From: JAAYHV01 sp035268985
GTDB lineage: Bacteria; Bacillota; Clostridia; Peptostreptococcales; Anaerovoracaceae
Reading direction: 5' to 3'
Assembly (NCBI GenBank): GCA_035268985.1
Contig: DATFJV010000125.1
Span: forward strand, 1-21,320
Length of the DNA: 21,320 nt
Of this stretch, positions 1-7,029 are shown piece by piece. The notes under the pieces were generated by a model. The model was not told the DNA's origin, did no database searches, and saw nothing but the letters and a program-made list of their open reading frames with translations. Both the position numbers and the translations under genes were made by a program. Position 1 is the first letter of the stretch, and every line of letters starts with the position of its first letter.

Positions 1-63
1 GCTTTTTTCACTTTAGAAATAGAATATTAATATCAAGGAATCTAATTAAACCAATAACAAAAT

Positions 64-90
64 ACCAGGTAGCATAATTCGCTACCTGGT
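64..90 (-). terminator. Perfect 10-bp hairpin, probable terminator
   Basis: ACCAGGTAGC pairs perfectly with GCTACCTGGT around a 7-base loop. On the minus strand the stem is followed by the T-rich ATTTTGTTATT, so a rho-independent terminator for minus-strand transcription is the simplest reading. It could also end a plus-strand gene lying outside the window, or be a stem inside the intron-like RNA at 95-203. Positions 1-63 show nothing else recognisable. Confidence 0.55.
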
Positions 91-94
91 TTAT

Positions 95-203
95 GAAACT
101 AGTTCTTTTTTTCTTCACCAACACCATTTGACAAAGAACCATTTTTTAACTACCTCCGCACTTGGGACTTTCACCCTTTAGATTATGCCCATTCTGGGCT
201 AAC
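95..203 (-). mobile_element. Group II intron-like 5' (domain I) fragment, probably class C
   Basis: Read on the minus strand from 203, the sequence runs GTTAGCCCAGAATGGGC, then CTAAAGGGTGAAAGTCCC, then a GGAGGTAG segment. This order and wording resemble the start of group IIC introns such as that of Oceanobacillus iheyensis (GUGYGCCC-GCAUGGG, then CUAUAGGGUGAGAGUCCC, then GAAGGCAGAAG), recalled from memory. A further stem, GTTCTTT/AAAGAAC (139-133 with 108-102), follows. The fragment starts 7 bases after a terminator-like hairpin, which is the classic class C insertion site. The 5' end is GTTAG rather than GTGYG. No reverse transcriptase or domain V lies before the window edge at position 1, so I cannot tell a remnant from an intron continuing outside. 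Confidence 0.45.
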
Positions 204-206
204 ATT

Positions 207-237
207 GAAAACTGCTACACCAAATTGGCGCAGCAGT
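207..237 (-). terminator. Terminator hairpin downstream of yfcC
   Basis: On the minus strand ACTGCTGCGCC pairs with GGTGTAGCAGT around loop AATTT, an 11-bp stem followed by TTTC. Two of the pairs are G-U in the minus-strand RNA and would be A-C mismatches in a plus-strand RNA, so the structure works only for minus-strand transcripts. It lies about 73 bases after the yfcC stop codon. Positions 238-310 hold no gene. Confidence 0.6.
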
Positions 238-310
238 CACATAATTTTTTAGATAATTAGACTATATACTTAAATGTGGTCACTTCAAACTGAATTCTTG
301 GCCTTTTAAA

Positions 311-1855
311 TTATACTGCTATTTGTGCTTCGATTAAAAGCATTATTATTGCAAATACTGATAGTATTCCAAATAGTGGCATCATGAATTTTAAATATTT
401 ATCATAGTTCACATGCACAAGTTCAAGCACTACTAATATTAATCCAGTCGGTGTAATAAATGACATCATGCCTTGTCCAAATAAATAAGCTGTAATAACT
501 GTTTCTCTTGGCATTCCAACAGCATCTGCTAAAGGTGCCATAATTGGAATAGAAAGCACGGCTAAACCAGACGTTGAATTAATAAAGAAACCAAGAATAA
601 TGTATATCACAAACATTAATATTATGAATACAGAAGGACTCATTCCTTCAACCCAACCTGACATAGTGTGAAGTAATGCATCTGAGACAAGACCTGCGTC
701 TAATATTAAATTGGCCGCTCTTGCAACACCGCAAACCAAAGCAACTCCCATCATTTCTCCTGCACCACTTATAAATTCACTTACAATTTGTCTTTCATTT
801 AGTTTTAAAACAATACCCATTATAATTGCTGAAACTAGGAATAATGCGGCCATTTCACCAAACCACCAACCTAATTTAGTAACGCCATATATCATGACTA
901 TAAATGTTGCAAAAAATTGTAATAAAGCAATTTTACCCCTTGATGTTAGCTGAGGGGCATCATCAGTTGAGCGAAATTTGGCATCAATATATTCCTTAGA
1001 CTCTAATATGAATGACTTGTTAGGATCAGCTTTGACCCTCTTTGCGTATCTCATAATATATGCTGCTACTATGACTGTACCAATTATTAAAGCAACAAGT
1101 CTTAATCCAAATCCTTCCATAAAATTTATACCCGCTGCGTTTGATGCAATTACTACAGAAAAAGGATTAACTGTTGAGGCCATACAACCTATCTGAGATC
1201 CTATATATACTGCTGCAATTCCTACTAATGCATCGTATCCCGCAATTACAAAGACTGGAATAATTACTGGGTAAAAAGCTATTGTTTCTTCGCACATTCC
1301 AAAAGTAGTTCCGCCTAAAGAAACTAAAAAGGTGACAAGTACAATTAAAAGATACTCTTTACCCTTTGTTGCTCTAGATAGTGTTCCTAAGCCTGCTGCA
1401 AAGGTTCCTGTGTAATTTAATAGTCCTATCATACCACCTATTACAAATATGAATAATGCGATATCAATTGTTTCATATACACCATTTATCGGTGACATTA
1501 TAACTTCAGCTACGCCTTGAGGATTGCTTTCGATTTCCTCATAAGTATCCGGAACACTTACTGGCTTGTAGATACTTCCATCCAAAAACAATTCTAAATC
1601 CGAATTGATGTTCAATTCATCTAATGATTCTTGAGTTGCTGGCATTTCTACAATTTCACCTTCAGGTGAAGTAACTTCAAATAAATCAGAATCTGCATTG
1701 TATACCATTTTTGAGTAAGCCCCAGTTTCTGAGAAATGAGTAATCACCGCTGCGATGATTAAGATAATAAATAATACTGTGTACGCCGATGGGAAAGAAC
1801 GTTTCTTCCTGCTTTTTGTAGTGTTATCAAGTTCTTTCGCTGTTTTTTCGTCCAT
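311..1855 (-). CDS. yfcC: YfcC family amino-acid/C4-dicarboxylate-type permease
   Basis: A 514-residue polytopic membrane protein of the YfcC/DcuC-like ion transporter superfamily. It has a basic cytoplasmic N-terminus and a first membrane segment at about 24-42. A long hydrophilic loop (43-128) follows, then many further segments. Two half-repeats carry re-entrant-type motifs: GTTFGMCEE (182-190) with QIGCMASTVNPF (221-232), and NSTSGLAVLSIP (426-437) with FITPTG (466-471). The ATG is well placed behind AGGAGG. In clostridia such carriers are often annotated as arginine/ornithine or basic amino-acid antiporters. The arcA and arcB genes at the right end of the window make that substrate attractive, but they are 18 kb away and the substrate is inferred. 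The gene has its own promoter and is followed by a hairpin at 207-237, so it is probably transcribed alone. Confidence 0.85.
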   Translation of the reverse strand: MDEKTAKELDNTTKSRKKRSFPSAYTVLFIILIIAAVITHFSETGAYSKMVYNADSDLFEVTSPEGEIVEMPATQESLDELNINSDLELFLDGSIYKPVSVPDTYEEIESNPQGVAEVIMSPINGVYETIDIALFIFVIGGMIGLLNYTGTFAAGLGTLSRATKGKEYLLIVLVTFLVSLGGTTFGMCEETIAFYPVIIPVFVIAGYDALVGIAAVYIGSQIGCMASTVNPFSVVIASNAAGINFMEGFGLRLVALIIGTVIVAAYIMRYAKRVKADPNKSFILESKEYIDAKFRSTDDAPQLTSRGKIALLQFFATFIVMIYGVTKLGWWFGEMAALFLVSAIIMGIVLKLNERQIVSEFISGAGEMMGVALVCGVARAANLILDAGLVSDALLHTMSGWVEGMSPSVFIILMFVIYIILGFFINSTSGLAVLSIPIMAPLADAVGMPRETVITAYLFGQGMMSFITPTGLILVVLELVHVNYDKYLKFMMPLFGILSVFAIIMLLIEAQIAV

Positions 1856-1893
1856 TATACTACCTCCTATGAACAGCTATAGTAGCTATAAAA

Positions 1894-1934
1894 ATATGTA
1901 AGCACGCAAACTTTAAATTTACATGCTTACATAT
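1894..1934. promoter_or_regulatory. Large inverted repeat at yfcC start of transcription (candidate operator)
   Basis: ATATGTAAGCA (1894-1904) and TGCTTACATAT (1924-1934) are perfect 11-bp inverted copies whose centres are 30 bp apart, about three helical turns. The upstream arm overlaps the predicted yfcC -10 box by two bases, and transcription should start inside it. A protein-binding operator therefore fits better than an RNA hairpin, although TTTTT follows the distal arm on the minus strand and an attenuator is not excluded. Confidence 0.45.
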
Positions 1935-1961
1935 ATTAACACAATGATTTGAACCAATCAA
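1933..1961 (-). promoter_or_regulatory. Promoter of yfcC
   Basis: On the minus strand TTGATT (1961-1956), a 17-base spacer and TAATAT (1938-1933) form a sigma-A-type promoter. TGT immediately upstream gives an extended -10. The expected start near 1926 leaves a leader of about 70 bases before the yfcC ATG. Confidence 0.55.
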
Positions 1962-2024
1962 CACAAATAATGTACTTTATTCCATACTGTAAAAAATAGT
2001 TACTTTTTTGTAATTATTTATCAA

Positions 2025-2876
2025 TTATTTAAATTCTTCCACTATTTTTTTTACAGTTTCTTTATCATATGGGATGTCAACTAAAGGCTTTCCTTTTTTT
2101 AATACTGAATTTTTACTATGATAAGATGGCTTGTCTTCTTTATATATTATGCCTAATGGAATTTTATCACCAAATTCCATTGCTCTTTCCATTGCTAAAA
2201 CTTTTTGATTACAGTCGTAATCATCTTCAAGTTCATAAACCCTTTGGCTATAATAAGCGTAATTATTAACCTTATTAAAACTTACACAAGGTTGTAAAAT
2301 ATCCACCAATGCATATCCATCATAGTTAATAGCCTGCTTCATAATGGATGTTAAATGCTCTGGATTCCCACTATAAGCTCTAGCAACAAATCCTGCTCCC
2401 GCTGCTATTGCAATAAGTATAGGATTAAACGGTGTGTTGATATTGCCATCCACTTGAATCCCCGTTACAAAACCTTCCTCAGACGTAGGTGATGCTTGAC
2501 CTTTTGTTAAGCCATAAATCTGGTTATCATGAACAAAATGTGTTATATTTACATTTCTTCTTATGTTATGCAAAAAGTGATTGCAACCTTCACCATAAGA
2601 GTCCCCATCACCAGTATCAACAATAACCGTCAATTCTTCATTGGCAATCTTCGCTGCAACTGCTGCTGGTAATGCCCTGCCATGAAGTCCACAAAAGGCA
2701 TTCGTATTAATATACTGGGGAGTCTTAGCAGCCTGACCAATTCCTGCTACCATTAGCACCTTATTGTTTTCAATTTTCAGTTCTTCTAGGGCTGTTTTAA
2801 GAGAACTTAAAATGCTAAAATTTCCACATCCCGGACACCATGCAGTTTCGTATGTAACATATTTATCAGTACTCAT
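2025..2876 (-). CDS. korB: 2-oxoacid:ferredoxin oxidoreductase, beta (TPP-binding) subunit
   Basis: A 283-residue thiamine-pyrophosphate subunit that decarboxylates a 2-oxoacid and passes electrons to ferredoxin while forming acyl-CoA, together with KorA. WCPGCGNF (13-20) holds the first cluster cysteines C14 and C17. GLHGRALP lies at 63-70. The TPP/Mg motif is GDGD at 89-92 with N118 in HDNQIYGLTKGQ. C197 in QPCVSFN is the late cluster ligand. The usual GIGC cysteine is glutamine here (GIGQ, Q48); C62 in FCGLHG is the nearest substitute. It starts 1 base after the korA stop, so the two are translationally coupled. The exact oxoacid (2-oxoglutarate, branched-chain or pyruvate) cannot be read from the sequence. 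Confidence 0.9.
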   Translation of the reverse strand: MSTDKYVTYETAWCPGCGNFSILSSLKTALEELKIENNKVLMVAGIGQAAKTPQYINTNAFCGLHGRALPAAVAAKIANEELTVIVDTGDGDSYGEGCNHFLHNIRRNVNITHFVHDNQIYGLTKGQASPTSEEGFVTGIQVDGNINTPFNPILIAIAAGAGFVARAYSGNPEHLTSIMKQAINYDGYALVDILQPCVSFNKVNNYAYYSQRVYELEDDYDCNQKVLAMERAMEFGDKIPLGIIYKEDKPSYHSKNSVLKKGKPLVDIPYDKETVKKIVEEFK

Positions 2877-2877
2877 A

Positions 2878-4539
2878 TCATCCCTCTTTCTCTATTTTTT
2901 CAACAATTTCGTCACTTGTTATCTGACGTCCATCATACTTTAATATACTGTAACCACAAGTAATCCCTGTTTGCTCACGAATTACATCTGCCAATTGGCC
3001 TGTGGCATTTTGTTCAATATTAATTATTAATTTGGCGTTTTTAACCTTTTCCAAGAGAAGTTTTTTAGGTAACGGGTATACATCACCAAAAACTAGGGCT
3101 GCGTATTTTTTTTCTCCAATGCTATTTAAATTCTCAACAGTTTCCTTTATTGCTCCTTTTGTTGAGCCAAAACCTAATAAAAGAGTATCAAATAAATTTG
3201 TTCCAAGAAATTCTGGTTCAATTAACTCTTCCTTTAGTTTTTCAAGCTTTTTCATACGCTTTTTAGTCATCTTTACCCTTACACCTGCATCTTCGGTAAT
3301 CCAACCTCTTTCATTATGTTCATCACTATCTATCGCAACTAAATTATCTGTTTCCCCTGGGATTAAACGTGGGGAAATACCATCTTCAGTAAATCTATAT
3401 CTTAAGTATTCTTCATCCTCCCCAATCGGGCTTTTAGAAATTTCAGGTAAACCTTCTAAATCGATGGTATCAATTGTAGCATGAGAATCAGCAAGATACT
3501 GGTCACTTAGAATAACAACAGGTATTTGATATTTTTCTGCCATATAAAAAGCTCTTGCTGTTTGATAGAAGGCATCATTATGATCACATAATGAAATAAC
3601 CATTCTCGGAAATTCACCATGGGAAGCTGAGATCACAAATTTCAAATCACTTTGTTCTGTACGTGTTGGAAATCCTGTAGCAGGCCCTGGTCTTTGAACA
3701 TCAACTATAACAATAGGGATTTCTGCCATCCCTGCAAGACCTAACGCTTCTACCATAAGCGAAAAACCCCCTCCAGAAGTGCCTGTCATTGAACGTACTC
3801 CTGCATATGACGCACCTATAGCCATATTAATTGCTGCAATTTCATCTTCAGCTTGTTCTACTACAACTCCTACTTGTTCACTTTTTGAAGCTAAGTATCC
3901 CATTATTGATGTAGAAGGAGACATTGGATATGCCGTATAGAATCTTATTTTAGCAGCTATCGCGCCTAATGAAATGGCTTCATTACCACTAACTATTAGT
4001 TTTGGTTCGCCCTTTCCTTTTAATTTAGGGTATCTACTTTCTACCATCTGAAAACCTTTTATTATAGCTTCCATATTCATTCCTAGTAATCTTTCATCAA
4101 ACATCTCTTTTACAATTTCTTTGGCATCATCTAAGCTTTCACTAAAAAGACTGAGAACTGAGCCAGCTGCTATAGTTCCTATTACTTTAGGATTGCCAAT
4201 CTCTGTTGATATTTCATCCATAGCTATTTTAATTGTTCTTAAATCATCATTTTCTACTGATTTATCACAAAGAATAAACCCATCTTCATTCAGTTCATTC
4301 TTATGCAAATTTATAGCTTCTTCGTTTAGTGCAACAATTCCATCTAGTTTTTTGCTATGTGAAAAAACTTCTTCGCTGTCAAATCTAATAGTAGAATAAT
4401 TATGACCCCCTCTAACCCTAGACATTACATCTTCTGCTGTAAAAATATTGTAACCTGATTTTTTTAGTGTTTTACGAAGTATAGTAGTAGTAGTATCAAT
4501 TCCTTGACCTGCAGCTCCACCAATTAATAAATTATACAA
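2878..4539 (-). CDS. korA: 2-oxoacid:ferredoxin oxidoreductase, fused gamma-alpha subunit
   Basis: A 553-residue partner of KorB. The N-terminal gamma domain (about 1-175) has GGAAGQGI (7-14) and RGGHN (43-47). The alpha pyrimidine-binding domain follows, with SGNEAIS (184-190), YPMSPST (204-210), EQAEDEIAA (228-236), TGTSGGGFSLM (252-262) and QRPGPATGF (282-290). A C-terminal transketolase-like domain completes it. The gamma-alpha fusion is the form found in Kor/Vor-type enzymes. The start codon is TTG, supported by AAGGAGG 8 bases upstream and by the motif beginning at residue 7. It lies 36 bases after the desulfoferrodoxin gene on the same strand, which suggests co-transcription. Confidence 0.9.
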   Translation of the reverse strand: MYNLLIGGAAGQGIDTTTTILRKTLKKSGYNIFTAEDVMSRVRGGHNYSTIRFDSEEVFSHSKKLDGIVALNEEAINLHKNELNEDGFILCDKSVENDDLRTIKIAMDEISTEIGNPKVIGTIAAGSVLSLFSESLDDAKEIVKEMFDERLLGMNMEAIIKGFQMVESRYPKLKGKGEPKLIVSGNEAISLGAIAAKIRFYTAYPMSPSTSIMGYLASKSEQVGVVVEQAEDEIAAINMAIGASYAGVRSMTGTSGGGFSLMVEALGLAGMAEIPIVIVDVQRPGPATGFPTRTEQSDLKFVISASHGEFPRMVISLCDHNDAFYQTARAFYMAEKYQIPVVILSDQYLADSHATIDTIDLEGLPEISKSPIGEDEEYLRYRFTEDGISPRLIPGETDNLVAIDSDEHNERGWITEDAGVRVKMTKKRMKKLEKLKEELIEPEFLGTNLFDTLLLGFGSTKGAIKETVENLNSIGEKKYAALVFGDVYPLPKKLLLEKVKNAKLIINIEQNATGQLADVIREQTGITCGYSILKYDGRQITSDEIVEKIEKEG

Positions 4540-4547
4540 TTAGTTTA

Positions 4548-4554
4548 CCTCCTT
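4548..4554 (-). promoter_or_regulatory. Ribosome binding site fixing the TTG start of korA
   Basis: AAGGAGG on the minus strand stands 8 bases before the TTG at 4539-4537. No ATG or GTG has comparable spacing, so TTG is the most likely initiator. Confidence 0.75.
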
Positions 4555-4575
4555 GCCATATTAATTCGCTTATTT

Positions 4576-5055
4576 TTAATATTCAATTACTGTTTTCCAT
4601 AGTCCATGAATGTTACAATATGCATAAACGGTAACTTTCATTAAAGGCTCTTCGTCATAAACAAAATTACATGGCTGACCTTCGCAGTTTGCTAAAAATT
4701 GATTTTCTTCTTCTGTAAAGCCCTCTTCTTCTTGAAGACTCTCATATGTAAATATTGCTTTTGGTAATACTCCTGGTTTAAGATGAACTATTTCGACTTT
4801 TTCTCCCATAACTATGGCTATCCATTCTATATAGTGTTCTGGATTCATTGGATGATACACAGATCCAACCGTTACTGTAATTTTACTTCCATCTACATCT
4901 ACTATTGGTAAATGTTTTTCGTTTGCAGCTTCAGTAGAATTGGCAACAAGCTTAACCATAGATTCCCCGCAACAACTCATATCACTACCATAATCCTTTA
5001 AAGACATAACTACATTTCCACATTTTGTACAATTATAAAATAATACGTTATCCAT
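4576..5055 (-). CDS. dfx: Desulfoferrodoxin / superoxide reductase (2Fe type) with an insertion
   Basis: A 159-residue iron protein that reduces superoxide to peroxide in anaerobes. The N-terminal desulforedoxin domain has C9, C12, C28 and C29 for the FeCys4 centre. The catalytic domain keeps all five ligands of the Fe(His)4Cys site: H48 (EKHLP), H68 (YHPMNP), H74 (EHYIEW), C147 and H150 (YCNIHGLW). The start is the ATG at 5055 because AAGGAG lies just upstream; an in-frame codon 33 bases further up has no such site. Family members are usually about 125 residues. The extra length is an acidic insertion at about 105-138 just before the final ligand pair, carrying C124 and C129 in CEGQPC. It sits between the radical SAM gene and korA, 41 and 36 bases away. 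Confidence 0.92.
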   Translation of the reverse strand: MDNVLFYNCTKCGNVVMSLKDYGSDMSCCGESMVKLVANSTEAANEKHLPIVDVDGSKITVTVGSVYHPMNPEHYIEWIAIVMGEKVEIVHLKPGVLPKAIFTYESLQEEEGFTEEENQFLANCEGQPCNFVYDEEPLMKVTVYAYCNIHGLWKTVIEY

Positions 5056-5096
5056 GTTAGCTCCTTTTCTTATAACAATTAAATTCACCCTTTAAT

Positions 5097-5699
5097 TTAT
5101 CTTACCCTAAATTTTACCCCTAAATCATTTGCAATTCTTTCACATTTTTTTATATCTTCTGTGCTTATTACACTTACAACAGACATCCTGACATCTGGGA
5201 CATGCTTTTTAACCTTTTGAGTAAATTCAATCAATGCAGGATATGCATCGAGCCCAAACTTAGGATGGCAAAGATCATTATATGAGGCCGCATCCGTTGC
5301 GTTTAAACTCACAGAAACAGAGTCTATGACATTTTCTAATAACGGTGTAATATCATAACCGTTAATCAAATTCCCCAGTCCGTTTGTATTAATTCTAACC
5401 ATCACATTTGCTCTCGATTTAATTTCTTTGGTCAGATTTATCAAGTCATCGATTCTTTCAGTTGGCTCACCATAGCCACAAAAGACAATTTCATCATATG
5501 AATTTAAATTAATTTCCTCAAGGCCTTCAATCAACTCATAATATTTTGGTTCCCTTTTTAACCATAGTGAATCAGCACTTCCTAAAGAGTCAGCCATATT
5601 CCTAATACAGAACTCACATCTATTGCAGCATAAATTCGTCATATTTATATATAGACTTCTACCATAGTTATAGTAAATATCTCCAATATATTCTGACAT
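5097..5699 (-). CDS. Radical SAM protein, TatD-associated family (TIGR04038-like)
   Basis: A 200-residue small radical SAM protein. C24, C28 and C31 form the CxxxCxxC iron-sulfur motif (CCNRCEFC). GYGEP at 75-79 is the SAM-contacting glycine motif, and a downstream RINTNG strand is typical of the barrel. The overall look (SLYINMTN, LWLKREP, EIVFCGYGEPT) matches the family often encoded beside TatD deoxyribonuclease. No tatD gene is present here, and the substrate is unknown. The start at 5699 follows AGGAGG by 6 bases; the earlier in-frame ATG at 5720 would place that site inside the gene. It lacks the SPASM or other extra domains of large radical SAM enzymes. It is the first gene of the dfx-korAB run. 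Confidence 0.8.
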   Translation of the reverse strand: MSEYIGDIYYNYGRSLYINMTNLCCNRCEFCIRNMADSLGSADSLWLKREPKYYELIEGLEEINLNSYDEIVFCGYGEPTERIDDLINLTKEIKSRANVMVRINTNGLGNLINGYDITPLLENVIDSVSVSLNATDAASYNDLCHPKFGLDAYPALIEFTQKVKKHVPDVRMSVVSVISTEDIKKCERIANDLGVKFRVR

Positions 5700-5713
5700 A
5701 TTGCACCTCCTAT

Positions 5714-5742
5714 TTGACAATTATATGTTATACTTATTATAT
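5714..5742 (+). promoter_or_regulatory. Promoter of the DJ-1 family gene
   Basis: A consensus TTGACA (5714-5719) is followed by AT-rich -10 candidates, TTATAT at 5737-5742 (17-base spacer) or TATTAT at 5735-5740. It overlaps the probable -10 of the divergent radical SAM gene. Confidence 0.5.
5736..5741 (-). promoter_or_regulatory. Probable -10 of the radical SAM-dfx-korAB operon
   Basis: TATAAT on the minus strand lies 37 bases before the radical SAM start. No good -35 stands 16-18 bases upstream. It occupies the same bases as the -10 region of the divergent DJ-1 promoter. Confidence 0.4.
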
Positions 5743-5787
5743 ACCCATATATATTAAATTAACAGTTTTTTAGAAAGGAAAATTAAT

Positions 5788-6327
5788 ATGATATGTATTC
5801 ATTTGGCTGAAGGCTTTGAAGAAATTGAAGCTATCACCACAGCTGATGTACTAAAAAGAGGTGGTTTAGAAGTTAATCTAGTATCAATAACCAAAGAAAA
5901 AATGGTAACTGGTTCTCATAACATTAGTGTTGTAGCAGATAATTTGATAACTGAAATCAACTATGATAAATGCAAGGCTATAGTATTACCTGGAGGTATG
6001 CCTGGCACAACAAATCTAATGGAGAATAAATATTTGATAAGTAAAATAGTTGAGTTTGACAAAGAAAGAAAATTATTGTGTGCCTTATGCGCAGCCCCAA
6101 TGTTGTTGGAAAAAGCCGGTATACTAAAAGACGTTAAAGCAACAATATATGAAGGTTTGGAATGTCATATTAAAAGCGCAAACTATACAAATGTGGAAGT
6201 GGTAAAAGATAATAACATAATAACGTCCAAAGGACCGGGAACTGCCATGCAATTTGCTTTAGAGATATTAAAAGAACTAAAAGGAAATGATAAATATAAT
6301 GAGGTGAAAAGTTCCTTACTATTTTAA
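5788..6327 (+). CDS. DJ-1/PfpI family protein
   Basis: A 179-residue protein with the DJ-1/YajL fold. E14 in GFEEIEA and the nucleophile cysteine C101 in ALCAAP are both present, and PGGMPG (68-73) is the glycine-rich loop. Family members act as deglycases or glyoxalases, or in oxidative-stress response; which applies here is not readable. The ATG is preceded by AGAAAGG. It is transcribed away from the radical SAM-dfx-korAB operon through a shared 88-base promoter region, and its stop codon overlaps the rluB stop on the other strand. The stress-related theme fits the adjacent superoxide reductase, but that link is an inference. Confidence 0.85.
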   Translation: MICIHLAEGFEEIEAITTADVLKRGGLEVNLVSITKEKMVTGSHNISVVADNLITEINYDKCKAIVLPGGMPGTTNLMENKYLISKIVEFDKERKLLCALCAAPMLLEKAGILKDVKATIYEGLECHIKSANYTNVEVVKDNNIITSKGPGTAMQFALEILKELKGNDKYNEVKSSLLF

Positions 6328-7028
6328 ATATTTTTAAGATATTCAATCTCTTCTTGTTTTAGCTTTCTGTAACCACCCACCATAAGTCTTCCTAATTTAA
6401 TTTCCCCAATGGAAATTCTAGTTAGTTCAATAACAGGTCTATCTACAGCTTTTAGCATTTTTCTTATTTGGCGATTTTTACCTTCAGCTATTGAAAGTTC
6501 AATTAAAGTATTCTTTCCAATAATCTTAACAACACTAACCTTAGCTGGCTTTGTAACATAACCACCAATATCAACACCTTTTGTTAATTTATAAAGCTGT
6601 TTATCAGATACAATTCCTTTCACCAAAGCTCTATACGTTTTATAAATATCATGTTTAGGGTGTGTCATCTTATTCGCTAAGTCCCCATCATTTGTTAAAA
6701 CCAATAAACCTGATGTGTTAAAATCTAGCCTACCTACTGGAAACAATCTAACATCTGCATCGGTAACTAAATCCATAACCTTTGGCCTTTTTTTATCATC
6801 AGATACTGTTGTAACATAACCTACAGGTTTGTTTAATGCAATATAAACCATTCTCTTTTCAGGTTTAACCACTCTACCATTAACACTAACCGTATCGCTA
6901 TCTGTAACATCATAGCCCAATTCGGCTACGGTTTCACCATTAACCTTAACATTACCATTTGCAATTAAGTCATCTGCTTTTCTTCTGCTGGCAATTCCTG
7001 CAGTTGCTATATATTTATTAATTCTCAT
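6324..7028 (-). CDS. rluB: 23S rRNA pseudouridine synthase, RluB/RsuA family
   Basis: A 234-residue RNA-modifying enzyme. It has an N-terminal S4 RNA-binding domain (about 1-60, with RINKYIATAGIASRRKAD at the start). The catalytic domain carries GRLDFNTSGLLVLTNDG, with catalytic aspartate D102. A basic GKNRQIRKML motif follows near the C-terminus, as usual in the family. In Firmicutes the gene next to scpB is normally rluB, modifying helix 89-90 of 23S rRNA. It starts 1 base after the scpB stop. The predicted site upstream of the ATG is weak, so expression probably depends on coupling to scpB. The 3' end overlaps the convergent DJ-1 gene by 4 bases with no terminator between. Confidence 0.92.
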   Translation of the reverse strand: MRINKYIATAGIASRRKADDLIANGNVKVNGETVAELGYDVTDSDTVSVNGRVVKPEKRMVYIALNKPVGYVTTVSDDKKRPKVMDLVTDADVRLFPVGRLDFNTSGLLVLTNDGDLANKMTHPKHDIYKTYRALVKGIVSDKQLYKLTKGVDIGGYVTKPAKVSVVKIIGKNTLIELSIAEGKNRQIRKMLKAVDRPVIELTRISIGEIKLGRLMVGGYRKLKQEEIEYLKNI

Positions 7029-7029
7029 A

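Noticed and set aside
95..203. IS110-type noncoding RNA or a riboswitch instead of a group II intron
   Set aside because: The GGGTGAAAGTCCC element also occurs near other mobile elements, but the preceding GCCCAG-ATGGGC and the position behind a terminator fit a group IIC intron better; no transposase end or aptamer core is seen.
1966..2024. A/T-rich TAAAAAATAGTTACTTTTTTGTA as a korB terminator
   Set aside because: The two halves look symmetrical but are not complementary beyond A/T runs, and no GC stem forms.
3002..3484. 160-codon open frame on the plus strand
   Set aside because: It lies wholly antisense to korA, has a serine/phenylalanine-rich composition typical of reversed coding sequence and no recognisable domain.
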